Positions 9,194 to 17,203 of a DNA stretch of 64,000 bases are shown piece by piece (positions within the stretch are counted from its first letter, which is position 1; each line of letters opens with the position of its first letter). The DNA is taken from NCBI RefSeq assembly GCF_001953355.1, contig NZ_MPIY01000007.1, positions 123,636-187,635 of the forward strand, read 5' to 3'. The position numbers were made by a program, and so were the translations under genes. The notes under the pieces are model-generated. The model did no database searches. It saw only the letters and a program-made list of their open reading frames with translations, and had not been told where the DNA came from. This stretch comes from Polynucleobacter sphagniphilus. Lineage in GTDB: Bacteria > Pseudomonadota > Gammaproteobacteria > Burkholderiales > Burkholderiaceae.

Positions 9194-9631
9194 ATGAAAA
9201 AACCCATGATTTGCTTTAAGCAAAATGAAGACGGCGTTGCGGCAGTCGAATTTGCGCTTATTCTGCCAGTGCTCTTAGTGCTGGTTTTTGGCATCATTAA
9301 CTATGGCATTCTGCTATATGACCAGGCAGTTATCACCAATGCTGCCCGCGAGGGAGCTCGCTGGGGGGCTATTAATACATCAGCGGCCATTAGCTGCTCA
9401 GGCACGGCTACCGGTACTGGCAATCCCTGTCAGATTGCCAACAATTACACACATGCCAATCTAATTACTTTTGGTGGTAATGCAAACTCTTCTGCATCCG
9501 CAACAGGCACTGGGACCTCAGGCACTACTGTCACCGTAACCGTTACTTATAAATTTTCCGAAATTGGTTGGATTGTTGGTAGCGCAGTGAATAACCTCAC
9601 ATCTAGGATGAACATTAATAGCACCGTTTGA
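9194..9631 (+). CDS. TadE-like pseudopilin
   Basis: 145 residues from the ATG at 9194, chosen because GAGG lies five bases upstream; an in-frame ATG at 9176 would add MDEEVD. After a short leader, G14 is followed by VAAVEFALILPVLL with the glutamate at +5, the signature of prepilin-peptidase processing, then one membrane helix and the conserved NAAREGARWG. The C-terminal half is rich in Ser/Thr/Gly, as expected of an extracytoplasmic domain. TadE proteins normally work with Flp pilus (Tad) genes, but no Tad gene is near. The last 85 bases overlap the oppositely transcribed membrane protein gene. Confidence 0.85.
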   Translation: MKKPMICFKQNEDGVAAVEFALILPVLLVLVFGIINYGILLYDQAVITNAAREGARWGAINTSAAISCSGTATGTGNPCQIANNYTHANLITFGGNANSSASATGTGTSGTTVTVTVTYKFSEIGWIVGSAVNNLTSRMNINSTV

Positions 9632-10683
9632 TTCGATAGATAAGCTAACCATCTACCCCAATCGCTGGCAATGAAAAACATGGCCGAAGAACTTAGTAAG
9701 CCAATCAGCGCTAAACGGGTGAATTGAACATAAGCCGTTGAGGTCTTGGCAGTCTCAAGGCGCGACAAGACATACATTAAAGCCAAGCCATTTGCTGGGA
9801 TAAATAAAATCCAAACAAAAATACCCCCAGTACTAAAAATGCCGTAGATGGTAGCTAAATGTTGCCCCAAGGACCATGCCACCGAATCAATCGGCCCAAG
9901 AGGGGTGTATGGCGCTGTGGGTGACAGAAAAAGGCGATCTTGAAATGGCAAGGCATCCCAGATCGCCTGGCTTTGCAACGCATCTCCATGGAACATAGAG
10001 CACAACACAAAAAGCCCCACGACTTCTAGAGCGAGAAAAATTAAGGCCTTCTTTAAATAACCAAGATCTGGATTTTCCTTTTGAACAATCCATAGCAATA
10101 AGAAAGCAGCAGGAAAGCCCATAAAGAGATAAGCCTCATGCATCAAGACCATTAAGGGTGAAATCGTTAACAGGAGGAAGGTCAATAAACCAATCCATAT
10201 CGATCGCCGCCTTAAGGAGCTGGCTTGAATGTTTAAGTATATGAGGCATAGGATTGAAAAAAAGACCAAGAAAATGCCTTCTTTACGTATATAAAAAATA
10301 CCGCCGCTGCCCATGTGGAAGATACCGCCCTGCAATAATATTGCTACGGCCAGTACGCTCCAATCTTGGATTCTTGCCTTTAGATAGATGACTAGAAACA
10401 GGGCCACATAGGCTGCAAATGCCCAAAAAACAATGGCATAGATTGAGGTAGTGATTGGAAAAACCGAACTTATTTTTAGAATGATTTCGCCCACTAAGCC
10501 CCGCCTTACAAAACCACCTTGATAGTTAATCAACCATTCAGACATCTGACGTGGATTAAAACGAGCTTGGGAAACATTTCCCATCATCCATAAATAGGCA
10601 ATGAGTAAAGGCGCCTCCAATATAAAGGCAAGAAATGTAAATTTCAGGAGCGCATATTTACGGCTTGACATAGTTGATTTCAT
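9547..10683 (-). CDS. Uncharacterised polytopic membrane protein
   Basis: 378 residues with roughly ten hydrophobic segments and short loops. Loops such as QMSEWLINYQGGFVRRGLVGEI and MHEAYLFMGFPAAFLL recall EpsG/Wzy-like or glycosyltransferase-C-like membrane proteins of surface polysaccharide systems, but no family is assigned. The start could be 10683 or the in-frame ATG at 10671; neither has a good ribosome-binding site. The 5' end overlaps the preceding frameshifted lipoprotein gene by 26 nt, and the 3' end runs 85 nt into tadE on the other strand. Inner membrane location is clear, role unknown. Confidence 0.7.
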   Translation of the reverse strand: MKSTMSSRKYALLKFTFLAFILEAPLLIAYLWMMGNVSQARFNPRQMSEWLINYQGGFVRRGLVGEIILKISSVFPITTSIYAIVFWAFAAYVALFLVIYLKARIQDWSVLAVAILLQGGIFHMGSGGIFYIRKEGIFLVFFSILCLIYLNIQASSLRRRSIWIGLLTFLLLTISPLMVLMHEAYLFMGFPAAFLLLWIVQKENPDLGYLKKALIFLALEVVGLFVLCSMFHGDALQSQAIWDALPFQDRLFLSPTAPYTPLGPIDSVAWSLGQHLATIYGIFSTGGIFVWILFIPANGLALMYVLSRLETAKTSTAYVQFTRLALIGLLSSSAMFFIASDWGRWLAYLSNQTVLLMFILDVRLFTALPTIQPISENL

Positions 10684-11025
10684 TAAAACTAAAGCGATGG
10701 CCTAAGTTCTGACACTGATAGCGACCTTCATTTCGAATCAAGTGCTCATTCATGCGTTTCCTCTCATGAATGACCAGCAAGCCAGACGCTGGGTTCAGAA
10801 CACCATCCGCATAAATCATGCCCAATGTTGGATGTGGATCTAAGTTGCAATTCGGATAAGCAAAATGCATCAGCCCATCAAATTCTCCTACCTTATGAGT
10901 AGCATTGCATACCTGGTAACTACTGCTTAAGGTGGGTTGATAGAACTGGTAAAATCAGCGGAGTCGCAGGCGCTTAACACTAAAAGAGTTCCTGCCAAAG
11001 TAAATCCTAGGCAATACCTCTTCAT
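10658..11025 (-). pseudogene. Frameshifted lipoprotein gene
   Basis: From the ATG at 11025 the frame encodes MKRYCLGFTLAGTLLVLSAC, a textbook lipoprotein signal with the lipobox cysteine at residue 20, but it ends 12 codons later. A second frame, open from just after a TGA near 10955, continues without a break to 10658 (...YQVCNATHKVGEF... to ...NEINYVKP). The two join smoothly as CDSADF-YQFYQP if one T is added to the T4 run at 10951-10954 (A4 on the + strand). This suggests either a real one-base deletion or an assembly error in a homopolymer. The intact product would be about 122 residues and exported; function unknown. Confidence 0.7.
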
Positions 11026-11167
11026 CTGCCAGATTGAAAGATAGGACATATTGAGGCTATTAACGGGGTATCAGATCAAGTTGGCTCATCAAAGCCATGC
11101 TATCAGAGCCAATTGACTCGTGGCGTCAATTTTCAATAAAACCACGCAAGATAATCACCAGAAATAG

Positions 11168-11194
11168 AAAAAGGCCCCTTAATAGGAGCCTTTT
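11168..11194 (-). terminator. Intrinsic terminator after tRNA-His
   Basis: On the minus strand AAGGCTCC-TATTAA-GGGGCCTT forms a stem followed by a T5 run, about 10-15 bases downstream of the tRNA 3' end. It is a good rho-independent terminator for the tRNA transcript. Confidence 0.8.
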
Positions 11195-11203
11195 AATATT
11201 CAA

Positions 11204-11280
11204 TGGGGCGAACGACGGGGCTCGAACCCGCGACAACCAGAATCACAATCTGGGACTCTACCAACTGAGCTACGTCCGCC
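11204..11280 (-). tRNA. tRNA-His (anticodon GTG)
   Basis: 77 bases including the encoded CCA and the extra G at position -1 that marks histidine tRNAs and pairs with discriminator C73. Acceptor GCGGACG pairs with CGTTCGC (one G-T pair), the D-arm contains AGCTCAGTTGGTAGAG, the anticodon stem CCAGA/TCTGG encloses loop TTGTGAT (GTG), and the T-arm GCGGG-TTCGAGC-CCCGT is intact. It has its own near-consensus promoter and a terminator, so it is a single-gene unit. Confidence 0.97.
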
Positions 11281-11294
11281 ACTGAAGATCCAAT

Positions 11295-11324
11295 ATTATA
11301 GCTTTTGTCGCAAAAACCTGTCAA
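11295..11324 (-). promoter_or_regulatory. Sigma-70 promoter of tRNA-His
   Basis: On the minus strand a perfect TTGACA (11319-11324) and a perfect TATAAT (11295-11300) are separated by 18 bases. Transcription would begin near 11288, about eight bases before the mature tRNA 5' end. Confidence 0.9.
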
Positions 11325-11334
11325 AAAGACCTAT

Positions 11335-12405
11335 CTAGGCCGACTCAAACTCAAAAGCAGCCCAATCACCTAGGCATAAGCTGGCATCAAGGAAAAAATC
11401 GGCAATAGCCGCTTTGCTCTGCACTTTAGCTAGGGCATGGTGGTCTGAGAGGCGTTGACGCCAGTAGCGGGATCCCGCCCTGCCATGAGCCAAACCTAGA
11501 ATATGTCTTGAAAATGCACCAATATAGAAAGGCTTGCCTTTGGCATTACATTCATCAAACCACGCTTGGACCTGTTTAATTAAAGCAATTTGAATGCGGT
11601 GCCACTCGGTTTCGCTAAAGAGATAACCAGCAGCTTCCCCGTTGCTATGAATTAGGTCATCCCAACCTAGAAGCATGGCGGGAAAATGATATGCCGCCCT
11701 ACCCACCATGAAGCCGTCGAAATCATCCCAATGGCCTGCAATTTGTTCATTGCCCTCTAAGCCCCCATTTAGCAGTACCTGCAAATTCGGGAATTCCTTT
11801 TTAGCATCCAGACGCAAGCTTGCAGCAACTTCGTAGCGCAATGGCGGCTTGCTACGATTCTCTTTTGGTGACAAACCTTTAAGCACTGCATTACGAGCAT
11901 GAATAGTGACTTGGCTTGCGCCAGCATCAGCTACCGCGAGGATAAAGTTCAAAGCAAACTGGTAATCCTCCTCTGAATTGGCAGCATCCATGCTGTCTAG
12001 ACCTAAACGATGCTTTACAGTAATTGGAATATCTACAGCAGACTTCATGGCTCGCACGCAATCCGCAACAATCTGTGGTTCAGACATCAGGCAAGCCCCG
12101 AAGGCGCCACGTTGAACACGCTCAGATGGACAACCGCAATTCAGATCAATTTCGTCGTAGCCCCACTGCTGCGCTAATTGAGCGGCTCTTGCTAAATCAG
12201 ATGGCTCACTACCCCCTAATTGCAAAACAACTGGATGCTGATCTTGCGAATAATCCAAATGACGCGGTACATCACCATGAATCAGCGCACCAGTGGTAAC
12301 CATTTCGGTATATAAGATTGCCTCTTTTGTGAGAGTGCGATGAAATGACCGGCAGTGACGGTCAGTCCACTCCATCATCGGAGCTACAGCTAATCTCTTT
12401 TTCAT
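11335..12405 (-). CDS. dusA: tRNA-dihydrouridine(20/20a) synthase DusA
   Basis: FMN- and NADPH-dependent enzyme that reduces uridines 20/20a in the tRNA D-loop. 356 residues, slightly longer than most DusA. Family features: N-terminal APMMEWTDRHCR, the FMN-barrel segment VVLQLGGSEP, the NCGCPS motif at residues 89-94 with the likely catalytic C92, QRGAFGACLM just after it, KHRLG, and NGGL plus the MVGRAAY phosphate-binding end. The gene is followed by the tRNA-His promoter. Its 5' end faces a truncated integrase about 125 bases away; the 5' end of dusA is a known integration hotspot for a family of tyrosine integrases. Confidence 0.96.
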   Translation of the reverse strand: MKKRLAVAPMMEWTDRHCRSFHRTLTKEAILYTEMVTTGALIHGDVPRHLDYSQDQHPVVLQLGGSEPSDLARAAQLAQQWGYDEIDLNCGCPSERVQRGAFGACLMSEPQIVADCVRAMKSAVDIPITVKHRLGLDSMDAANSEEDYQFALNFILAVADAGASQVTIHARNAVLKGLSPKENRSKPPLRYEVAASLRLDAKKEFPNLQVLLNGGLEGNEQIAGHWDDFDGFMVGRAAYHFPAMLLGWDDLIHSNGEAAGYLFSETEWHRIQIALIKQVQAWFDECNAKGKPFYIGAFSRHILGLAHGRAGSRYWRQRLSDHHALAKVQSKAAIADFFLDASLCLGDWAAFEFESA

Positions 12406-12460
12406 AAATCGACCTGTAAGCCTTTATCTATATAGGTATTTGAATATGATAATCGCAATA

Positions 12461-12525
12461 AATCGTAGTAACTTGCCCTAAAACGCAATCAATCTGCCAC
12501 AAATTTGACACAAATTGCTACGATT
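12461..12525. repeat. Imperfect inverted repeat between dusA and integrase remnant
   Basis: AATCGTAGTAACTTG at 12461-12475 is the inverted counterpart of CAAATTGCTACGATT at 12511-12525, matching at 13 of 15 positions across a 35-base loop. A CAAATT direct repeat sits inside (12500-12505 and 12511-12516). It may be an arm-binding or attachment-site relic of the integrase; that is inference. Confidence 0.4.
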
Positions 12526-12529
12526 AATC

Positions 12530-12964
12530 ATGGAAAAAATAGAAAAATTCATCAGGTCATATGTCGGTTTAAAAGGGACTACTTACAAAGTACGGATACG
12601 TCAACGTTGCCCTATTACCAAATTACCGGTAGAAGCTTCAGAGTCATTTAAAACTCTTAAAGAAGCAAAAATATACAAAACTATTGAACTTGCCAAAATT
12701 TTACAGGGAACTGCCAAAACCAATACAAATGGCGATATATCCCTCTCCGAACTTATCTCTCTATATATAGAGGGCGTAAAGGACATGGGCGAAGAAATTG
12801 CTAGGTCAAAGTTGGGAACCCTAAAACTCATATCCCAGTCCGGGCTAGGTAAAAAGCGAATAGATAGCTTAACTGCAAGGGGCCTGGTAAAGCACGGCCA
12901 AGAGCGGCGACAAGAAAAGAAGCGAACCCTTAAATCTGGTGCCATCAAAACCCTCCCTGGGTAA
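12530..12964 (+). pseudogene. Truncated tyrosine integrase, DNA-binding half only
   Basis: 144 codons. The N-terminal part (FIRSYVGLKGTTYKVRIRQ...SFKTLKEAKIYKTIELAKI) looks like the arm-binding domain of phage-type integrases. The next part (SLSELISLYIEGV...LGTLKLISQSGLGKKRIDSLTARGLVKHGQER) resembles the start of the SAM-like core-binding domain. It then ends, and the catalytic domain with its R-H-R-Y residues is absent, so it cannot recombine DNA. Position directly upstream of and divergent from dusA matches the dusA-targeting integrase family. The start could also be the in-frame TTG at 12515. Best read as a scar of a lost genomic island or prophage. Confidence 0.75.
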
Positions 12965-12973
12965 TCCCGCCTT

Positions 12974-13117
12974 ATGACGGATATATCAATCAATTCAAAA
13001 GCATTTTTTAGTGAAGTACTCGGGAAAGATCAAGCAGCTTTAGCCCTAATGAGCGTCATGCGCAATTTATTTAAATTTTATGATCCATTAATCGAGCTCT
13101 CTATTGCTGATAAATGA
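12974..13117 (+). CDS. Small open frame after integrase remnant
   Basis: A 47-residue frame starting ATG at 12974, nine bases after the integrase stop (MTDISINSKAFFSEVLGKDQ..., ending LSIADK). There is no clear ribosome-binding site and no recognised family. Its last 30 bases overlap the end of the convergent pseudouridine synthase gene. It may be a fragment left from the same mobile element or chance. Confidence 0.25.
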   Translation: MTDISINSKAFFSEVLGKDQAALALMSVMRNLFKFYDPLIELSIADK

Positions 13118-13981
13118 TCGCTCTTGATGGGTAATTGGATCTCTAAACCAAATTTCTTTAGCCAATAATTTCAGGGGCCGCGTAAAGTCCAGATCGAATT
13201 TTTGATATGGCGTCAGAATAGGGTAAATCTGATCATTTTTGATAGGGATTCCCAAGGCGTTCAAATGACAGCGTAATTGATGCTTCTTTCCGCTACCCGG
13301 ACTTAATCTATAGCGAGCCCATGAGCCATTACGTTCTATTAATTCGATATGAGTATCGGTATTTGTGGGGCCGTCCACCTCTCTCATTTGTAAAAAATGG
13401 TTTGACTCCTCTATGCGGCTACGATACGTTAGAGGCAATTTCAGATCTAGCTCATCTGAGTAAGGGGCAATCGCTTCATAAATCTTTTTTACAGCCCTAT
13501 CCCTAAATAGATTTTGATATTGCGCTCTATTATTGGGTTTGATTGAAAAAATGACTAAACCTGCAGTATCCCGATCTATCCGATGAATTGGACTTAATGC
13601 CTGGATACCAGTTCTTTTTTTCAAACGATTGAGCAAGGTTTGATGAAGATACAAGCCACTTGGCGTGACAGGTAAAAAATGGGGTTTATCAGCCACCACA
13701 ATATGTTCATCTTGATAGAGAATCGCCTCCTCGAAGGGGATTTGAGGTTCCCTATCCAAGCGTCGGAAATACATTAAGTGGGTATTGGGAATGTAGGGGT
13801 CATTTGCCGCAACCGGATGACCATCCATAGTCATTACTAAACCTTCGTTAAATCTAGCCACCCACTCCGCTTGATCAATATGGGAAAAAGTATTAACGAA
13901 AAAATCAATCAGAACTGAGTAAATTGAGGTAACAGGTAAATATACCCTTGAGGACGAAACCCCTTCGGAATTAATTTTCAT
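13088..13981 (-). CDS. RluA-family pseudouridine synthase
   Basis: Isomerises a uridine to pseudouridine in rRNA or tRNA. 297 residues, with the diagnostic HRIDRDTAG motif at 133-141 whose D136 is the expected catalytic aspartate, preceded by VVADKPHFLPVTPSG and followed by the C-terminal GKKHQLRCHLNALGIPI motif. The N-terminal 80 residues are not a clear S4 domain; AEWVARFNEGLVMTMDG may be a divergent S4-like element. RNA target unknown; it resembles the short-patch RluA/RluC/RluD or TruC group. Single leftward gene. Confidence 0.9.
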   Translation of the reverse strand: MKINSEGVSSSRVYLPVTSIYSVLIDFFVNTFSHIDQAEWVARFNEGLVMTMDGHPVAANDPYIPNTHLMYFRRLDREPQIPFEEAILYQDEHIVVADKPHFLPVTPSGLYLHQTLLNRLKKRTGIQALSPIHRIDRDTAGLVIFSIKPNNRAQYQNLFRDRAVKKIYEAIAPYSDELDLKLPLTYRSRIEESNHFLQMREVDGPTNTDTHIELIERNGSWARYRLSPGSGKKHQLRCHLNALGIPIKNDQIYPILTPYQKFDLDFTRPLKLLAKEIWFRDPITHQERSFISNRELD

Positions 13982-14042
13982 GCAAGGTGTGATTTACTCT
14001 TAATGTTAGGATCGAATCTACCCGAAACCACCTATATGTTCA

Positions 14043-14748
14043 TCAATAGGGCTGCAATGAATTTGTATTATATTTAGCTCGGGAATAGGGTTGGAGTCCA
14101 TTCAGATAGTCCGCAATTTGTACTACAGACATAACATGACATACCCCTCCCAGCTCAATCGCTGCAGCGGGCATACCAAAAATGATGCTGCTAGTTTCAT
14201 CCTGCGCAATCGTATCCCCACCTGAATCAAAGATCTTTTTCAAACCAATGGCCCCATCCCTACCCATACCACTCAAAATTACTCCGACCGAACTTGAAGG
14301 GCAAGACTCGGCAACGGATGCAAAGAGCTTGTCGATATTTGGGCAATAAATTTCACCTGGGGAAGGCGAACTGATTCTAAATCCACCATCAACACCTATC
14401 TCAAGATGCTTTCCTTCGGGCGGGAAATACAAATGTCCCGCCATTGGAACTCCCTTTTCTTGAGCGATTTCTACTTTTAAATTCGTCATACTTTGCAGCC
14501 AGTCAAGCATCCTGACTAAAAAACCATTGCTGATATGCTGGACACAAATAATTGGAATAGAGAAGTCGGCATTTAAATTTAAAAAATAATGCCTCCAAAG
14601 CTTGAGGCCCACCAGTAGAGGCACCGATCACTACTATCCTAGGTATAACCAATCGGCTGAGCTCACATTGGAGTGGTTTTGGGTTTGGCAATCTTATTCC
14701 ATTCTTTTTAATGTACTTAACGCCATTTTTACTCTCCTCACTAATCAA
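14043..14748 (-). pseudogene. Frameshifted CheB-like protein-glutamate methylesterase
   Basis: Two frames together give a CheB catalytic domain. The first carries IVVIGASTGGPQALEAL (nucleophile Ser in GASTGG); the second carries NADFSIPIICVQHISNGF (His), then GVILSGMGRDGAIGL (Asp) and the end of the domain. They join if one T is removed from the T6 run at 14581-14586. No receiver domain precedes it. The frame opens with a TTG at 14748. The only good ribosome site plus ATG (GAGGAG at 14734-14739, ATG at 14726) is out of frame and closes after ten codons. No other chemotaxis gene is nearby. Most likely a decaying gene, less likely a sequencing error or programmed frameshift. Confidence 0.75.
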
Positions 14749-14751
14749 TCG

Positions 14752-16257
14752 CTAATTCTCTACGCCTGTAACAAAGTCAATAAAACCACGCTCTACATGG
14801 GTTGAAATTAGCTTAACCCTGAGCAGGTGTCCAACCGGAAAATCATCCTTTGCGTTGATTAAGCGCCCTTCTACAGGTGGATTAAAGATTCGCACCCAGG
14901 TACCTTTCTCGTTTACACCAGACACAATGCCATTGAAATATTGACCTATGCGGTCATGCAATAGAAGTGCCGCTTCAGATTTACGTAATTGGCGCTCCAC
15001 TTTCTTAGTAACGTCTTCCTGAATAGTGCAATGCAGGGCCATGGCCTTGAGTTCTCCGACAGAGTACGGCGGCTCCTGCCCTGCTAGAACAGACTTAATC
15101 AGGCGCAAGGTAACGATGTCTGGGTAACGGCGATTTGGGGCAGTCGAGTGCATATAGTCACTAACGGCTAAACCAAAGTGACCAATTGGATGATTGGTGG
15201 GCTTCTCAACAATATATTCGCCAGAGCCCATCAACTTGACAATCAGCAGCGATAGATCTGGAAAGCGTATTGGGTCCTCTCTATGCTGCTTTGCCAAAAA
15301 TGCTTCTAGTGCTTGTGCATCTGGATCATTAGGCAATGTATATCCATGTTCCAATGCTACTTTGACGATCCGCAACCAGCGCTCCGGTGAGCGCACCACC
15401 CTTCGCATAGAGTAAATTCCGGCGCGACCTAGGAAGCGCGAAGTACATCCATTGGTGGCAATCATGAACTCTTCAATAAGCTGACGAGCGCGATTATGAT
15501 CTTGCTGCTTAATCTCAGTAATAGTGTTGCCAACAAAGTTCGCTCTTGGCTGAAAAATATCAAACTCTAATGAGCCGTTTTCATGGCGCTTGACCCGCAG
15601 TTTTTGAGCTAACTCATCTTGAATCTTTAATTGCCATTTCAAATCTGGAACTGCTGCTGCTTTTTCAGGTAACTGCCCGCGTCCCTCCAGCCATTCTGAG
15701 CTGGCATCATAGGCCAACTGAATCTGGTTACGTACCAAAGCCCTGTAAATAGTGGATTTTTTGAGATCAGCCTCTTTTGAAAAATGCATTTCACAAACGA
15801 TGGCTAAACGATCCTCACCAGGATTTAAAGAGCTCAGATTGGTCGATAGCTTTAAGGGTAGCATCGGAAAGATGCGTGCAGAAGTGTAGACAGAACGCGT
15901 ATTAATAAAGGCATGCTCATCAATCGGTGTTCCTTTTTTAATGAGTGCATCCACATCAGCAATGGCAACCAGTAAGTGATAGTCATGACCACTATCTTTA
16001 CGCATTACAGTGAGCTGATCTAAATCTCTTGAGTCATCGTTATCTATCGAGCACCAAGGCAAATTCCTTAAGTCCACTATCGAGGAATCATTTTCTCTAG
16101 CGGGATTCTGAATTTTCTCTAACTGTTCATGCACCGCGGGAGAGAATTCGGGTTCTAAGCCCCGCACAAGCATCACGCCCTCAGCGATACGTGAGAGCAC
16201 TTCGATATGATTGCTAATTTCACGAGTACGAAATGGGTACTTCACAGAATTGATCAA
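14752..16257 (-). CDS. RNB-domain exoribonuclease (RNase II/R family)
   Basis: Hydrolytic 3'-5' exoribonuclease. 501 residues, shorter than RNase R (about 700-800), lacking both N-terminal cold-shock domains. The RNB core is present: IDNDDSRDLDQL at 71-82 supplies the Mg-binding aspartates, followed by VAIADVDALI, RSVYTSARIFPMLP, and NRARQLIEEFMIATNG. HSTAPNRRYPDIVTLRL is the conserved late motif. The C-terminal 60 residues (FNGIVSGVNEKGTWVRIFNPPVEGRLI) form an S1-like RNA-binding fold. Substrate range unknown; the missing cold-shock domains suggest a preference for different RNAs than RNase R. Confidence 0.92.
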   Translation of the reverse strand: MINSVKYPFRTREISNHIEVLSRIAEGVMLVRGLEPEFSPAVHEQLEKIQNPARENDSSIVDLRNLPWCSIDNDDSRDLDQLTVMRKDSGHDYHLLVAIADVDALIKKGTPIDEHAFINTRSVYTSARIFPMLPLKLSTNLSSLNPGEDRLAIVCEMHFSKEADLKKSTIYRALVRNQIQLAYDASSEWLEGRGQLPEKAAAVPDLKWQLKIQDELAQKLRVKRHENGSLEFDIFQPRANFVGNTITEIKQQDHNRARQLIEEFMIATNGCTSRFLGRAGIYSMRRVVRSPERWLRIVKVALEHGYTLPNDPDAQALEAFLAKQHREDPIRFPDLSLLIVKLMGSGEYIVEKPTNHPIGHFGLAVSDYMHSTAPNRRYPDIVTLRLIKSVLAGQEPPYSVGELKAMALHCTIQEDVTKKVERQLRKSEAALLLHDRIGQYFNGIVSGVNEKGTWVRIFNPPVEGRLINAKDDFPVGHLLRVKLISTHVERGFIDFVTGVEN

Positions 16258-16407
16258 GCTAGTCTAGGCCTTTAATCGCGAGAATCTTGCTTTCATCTTA
16301 TACCTGCGCCTCAAATTTGCCTAGATTCTTGCAATGATTTATCTTTAAGCGTATACATAGAAGGTGTCTTATCGCTTGTACTGTATGAATTAAAAGAAGG
16401 CAGCAAT

Positions 16408-16593
16408 ATGAAACGCATTGTCGATGTATTTACTAAAGATTGGTCACATGAGATTGTTTGGACTTATGTAATTGAATTAGGGGATGGTCTTGTGCCACTT
16501 GAGATCGAAGCATTTGAAAATGAAGCTTTACGCTTAGCGGTTGAAGAAAATCGGGGAAACCCTGAGTTTATGTTTGCCAAGGCTCGTGAATAA
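16408..16593 (+). CDS. Small conserved-looking protein of unknown function
   Basis: 61 residues (MKRIVDVFTKDWSHEIVWTY...), acidic, no signal peptide or membrane segment, predicted cytoplasmic. AAGGC lies seven bases before the ATG. Codon use and composition are like the neighbours. It stands alone between the RNB gene and the convergent three-gene eRF1-like operon. No family recognised. Confidence 0.6.
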   Translation: MKRIVDVFTKDWSHEIVWTYVIELGDGLVPLEIEAFENEALRLAVEENRGNPEFMFAKARE

Positions 16594-16642
16594 ACAAGAG
16601 TGACTCTATGCCACCCTTTTATATTTCAATGCTCGTCAATAT

Positions 16643-16897
16643 CTATAGAGAGCCATCAATTTTTACTTGAAGCTCCTTGGCTAGATCCAGGGCGCCCTGA
16701 TAACCCGAGCGGAGATGAGCAGGTAGATCGGGATCTCCAATCATTGCGCCCAAGGTTTCAACTAAGCTGTACACCAGACCCTTGGCTGCGCCTGCTGCAA
16801 TCGAATTCTGCTCTAACGCAGCGTCGATATGATTTACCGCATCTAAGAAATAATCATGTCCCGGAAGTCCATCCGGACCTAATGGCTGAGTACCCAT
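16643..16897 (-). CDS. 84-residue protein of unknown function, last gene of eRF1-like operon
   Basis: Soluble 84-residue protein, MGTQPLGPDGLPGHDYFLDAV..., with a proline/glycine-rich start and then mostly helical, alanine/leucine-rich sequence. The start is firm: AGGAGGT, a perfect Shine-Dalgarno, lies five bases before the ATG. It follows the DUF1488 gene by 39 bases on the same strand, so it probably belongs to the FNR-linked operon. No family recognised. No cysteines or metal motifs are visible. Confidence 0.65.
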   Translation of the reverse strand: MGTQPLGPDGLPGHDYFLDAVNHIDAALEQNSIAAGAAKGLVYSLVETLGAMIGDPDLPAHLRSGYQGALDLAKELQVKIDGSL

Positions 16898-16936
16898 GTG
16901 CTACCTCCTAATGGCTAATATGCTTCAGCAAGCAAA

Positions 16937-17203
16937 CTAATCGGCTGCCAAATCGCTGCTGTAGATTTCAATCTTACCGTTATGCGCGTGCCCATTCAAA
17001 ATCTTCTGCTCTGCTATTGAGAGTAGCTTGAGCTGATGCTTTGCAAAATGCTCTAGAGGGTCGCCCAACACACTATCTGGATCAATATCCTCTAGGGCCT
17101 CATAACTAAAAACGCAATCCAAGGGATGACCGTCCAATGATGCCGGAAAGTGAATGGACTTGTCTTTACCAAAGCTAACGGGGCCTATGAAGTGAATTTT
17201 CAT
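16937..17203 (-). CDS. DUF1488-like small protein
   Basis: 88 residues. The segment IHFPASLDGHPLDCVFSYEALEDI matches the DUF1488 pattern (a short beta-rich N-terminus, then 'v-C-x-iS-x-eALe'). The remainder is helical with LEHFAKHQLKLLSIAEQKI. Function of DUF1488 is not known. The start codon overlaps the stop of the upstream eRF1-like gene by four bases (ATGA), indicating translational coupling and a shared role. Predicted cytoplasmic. Confidence 0.7.
   Translation of the reverse strand: MKIHFIGPVSFGKDKSIHFPASLDGHPLDCVFSYEALEDIDPDSVLGDPLEHFAKHQLKLLSIAEQKILNGHAHNGKIEIYSSDLAAD

Noticed and set aside
11097..11285. Short + strand frame covering the tRNA-His
   Set aside because: The sequence is a complete tRNA on the other strand with promoter and terminator; the frame is chance.
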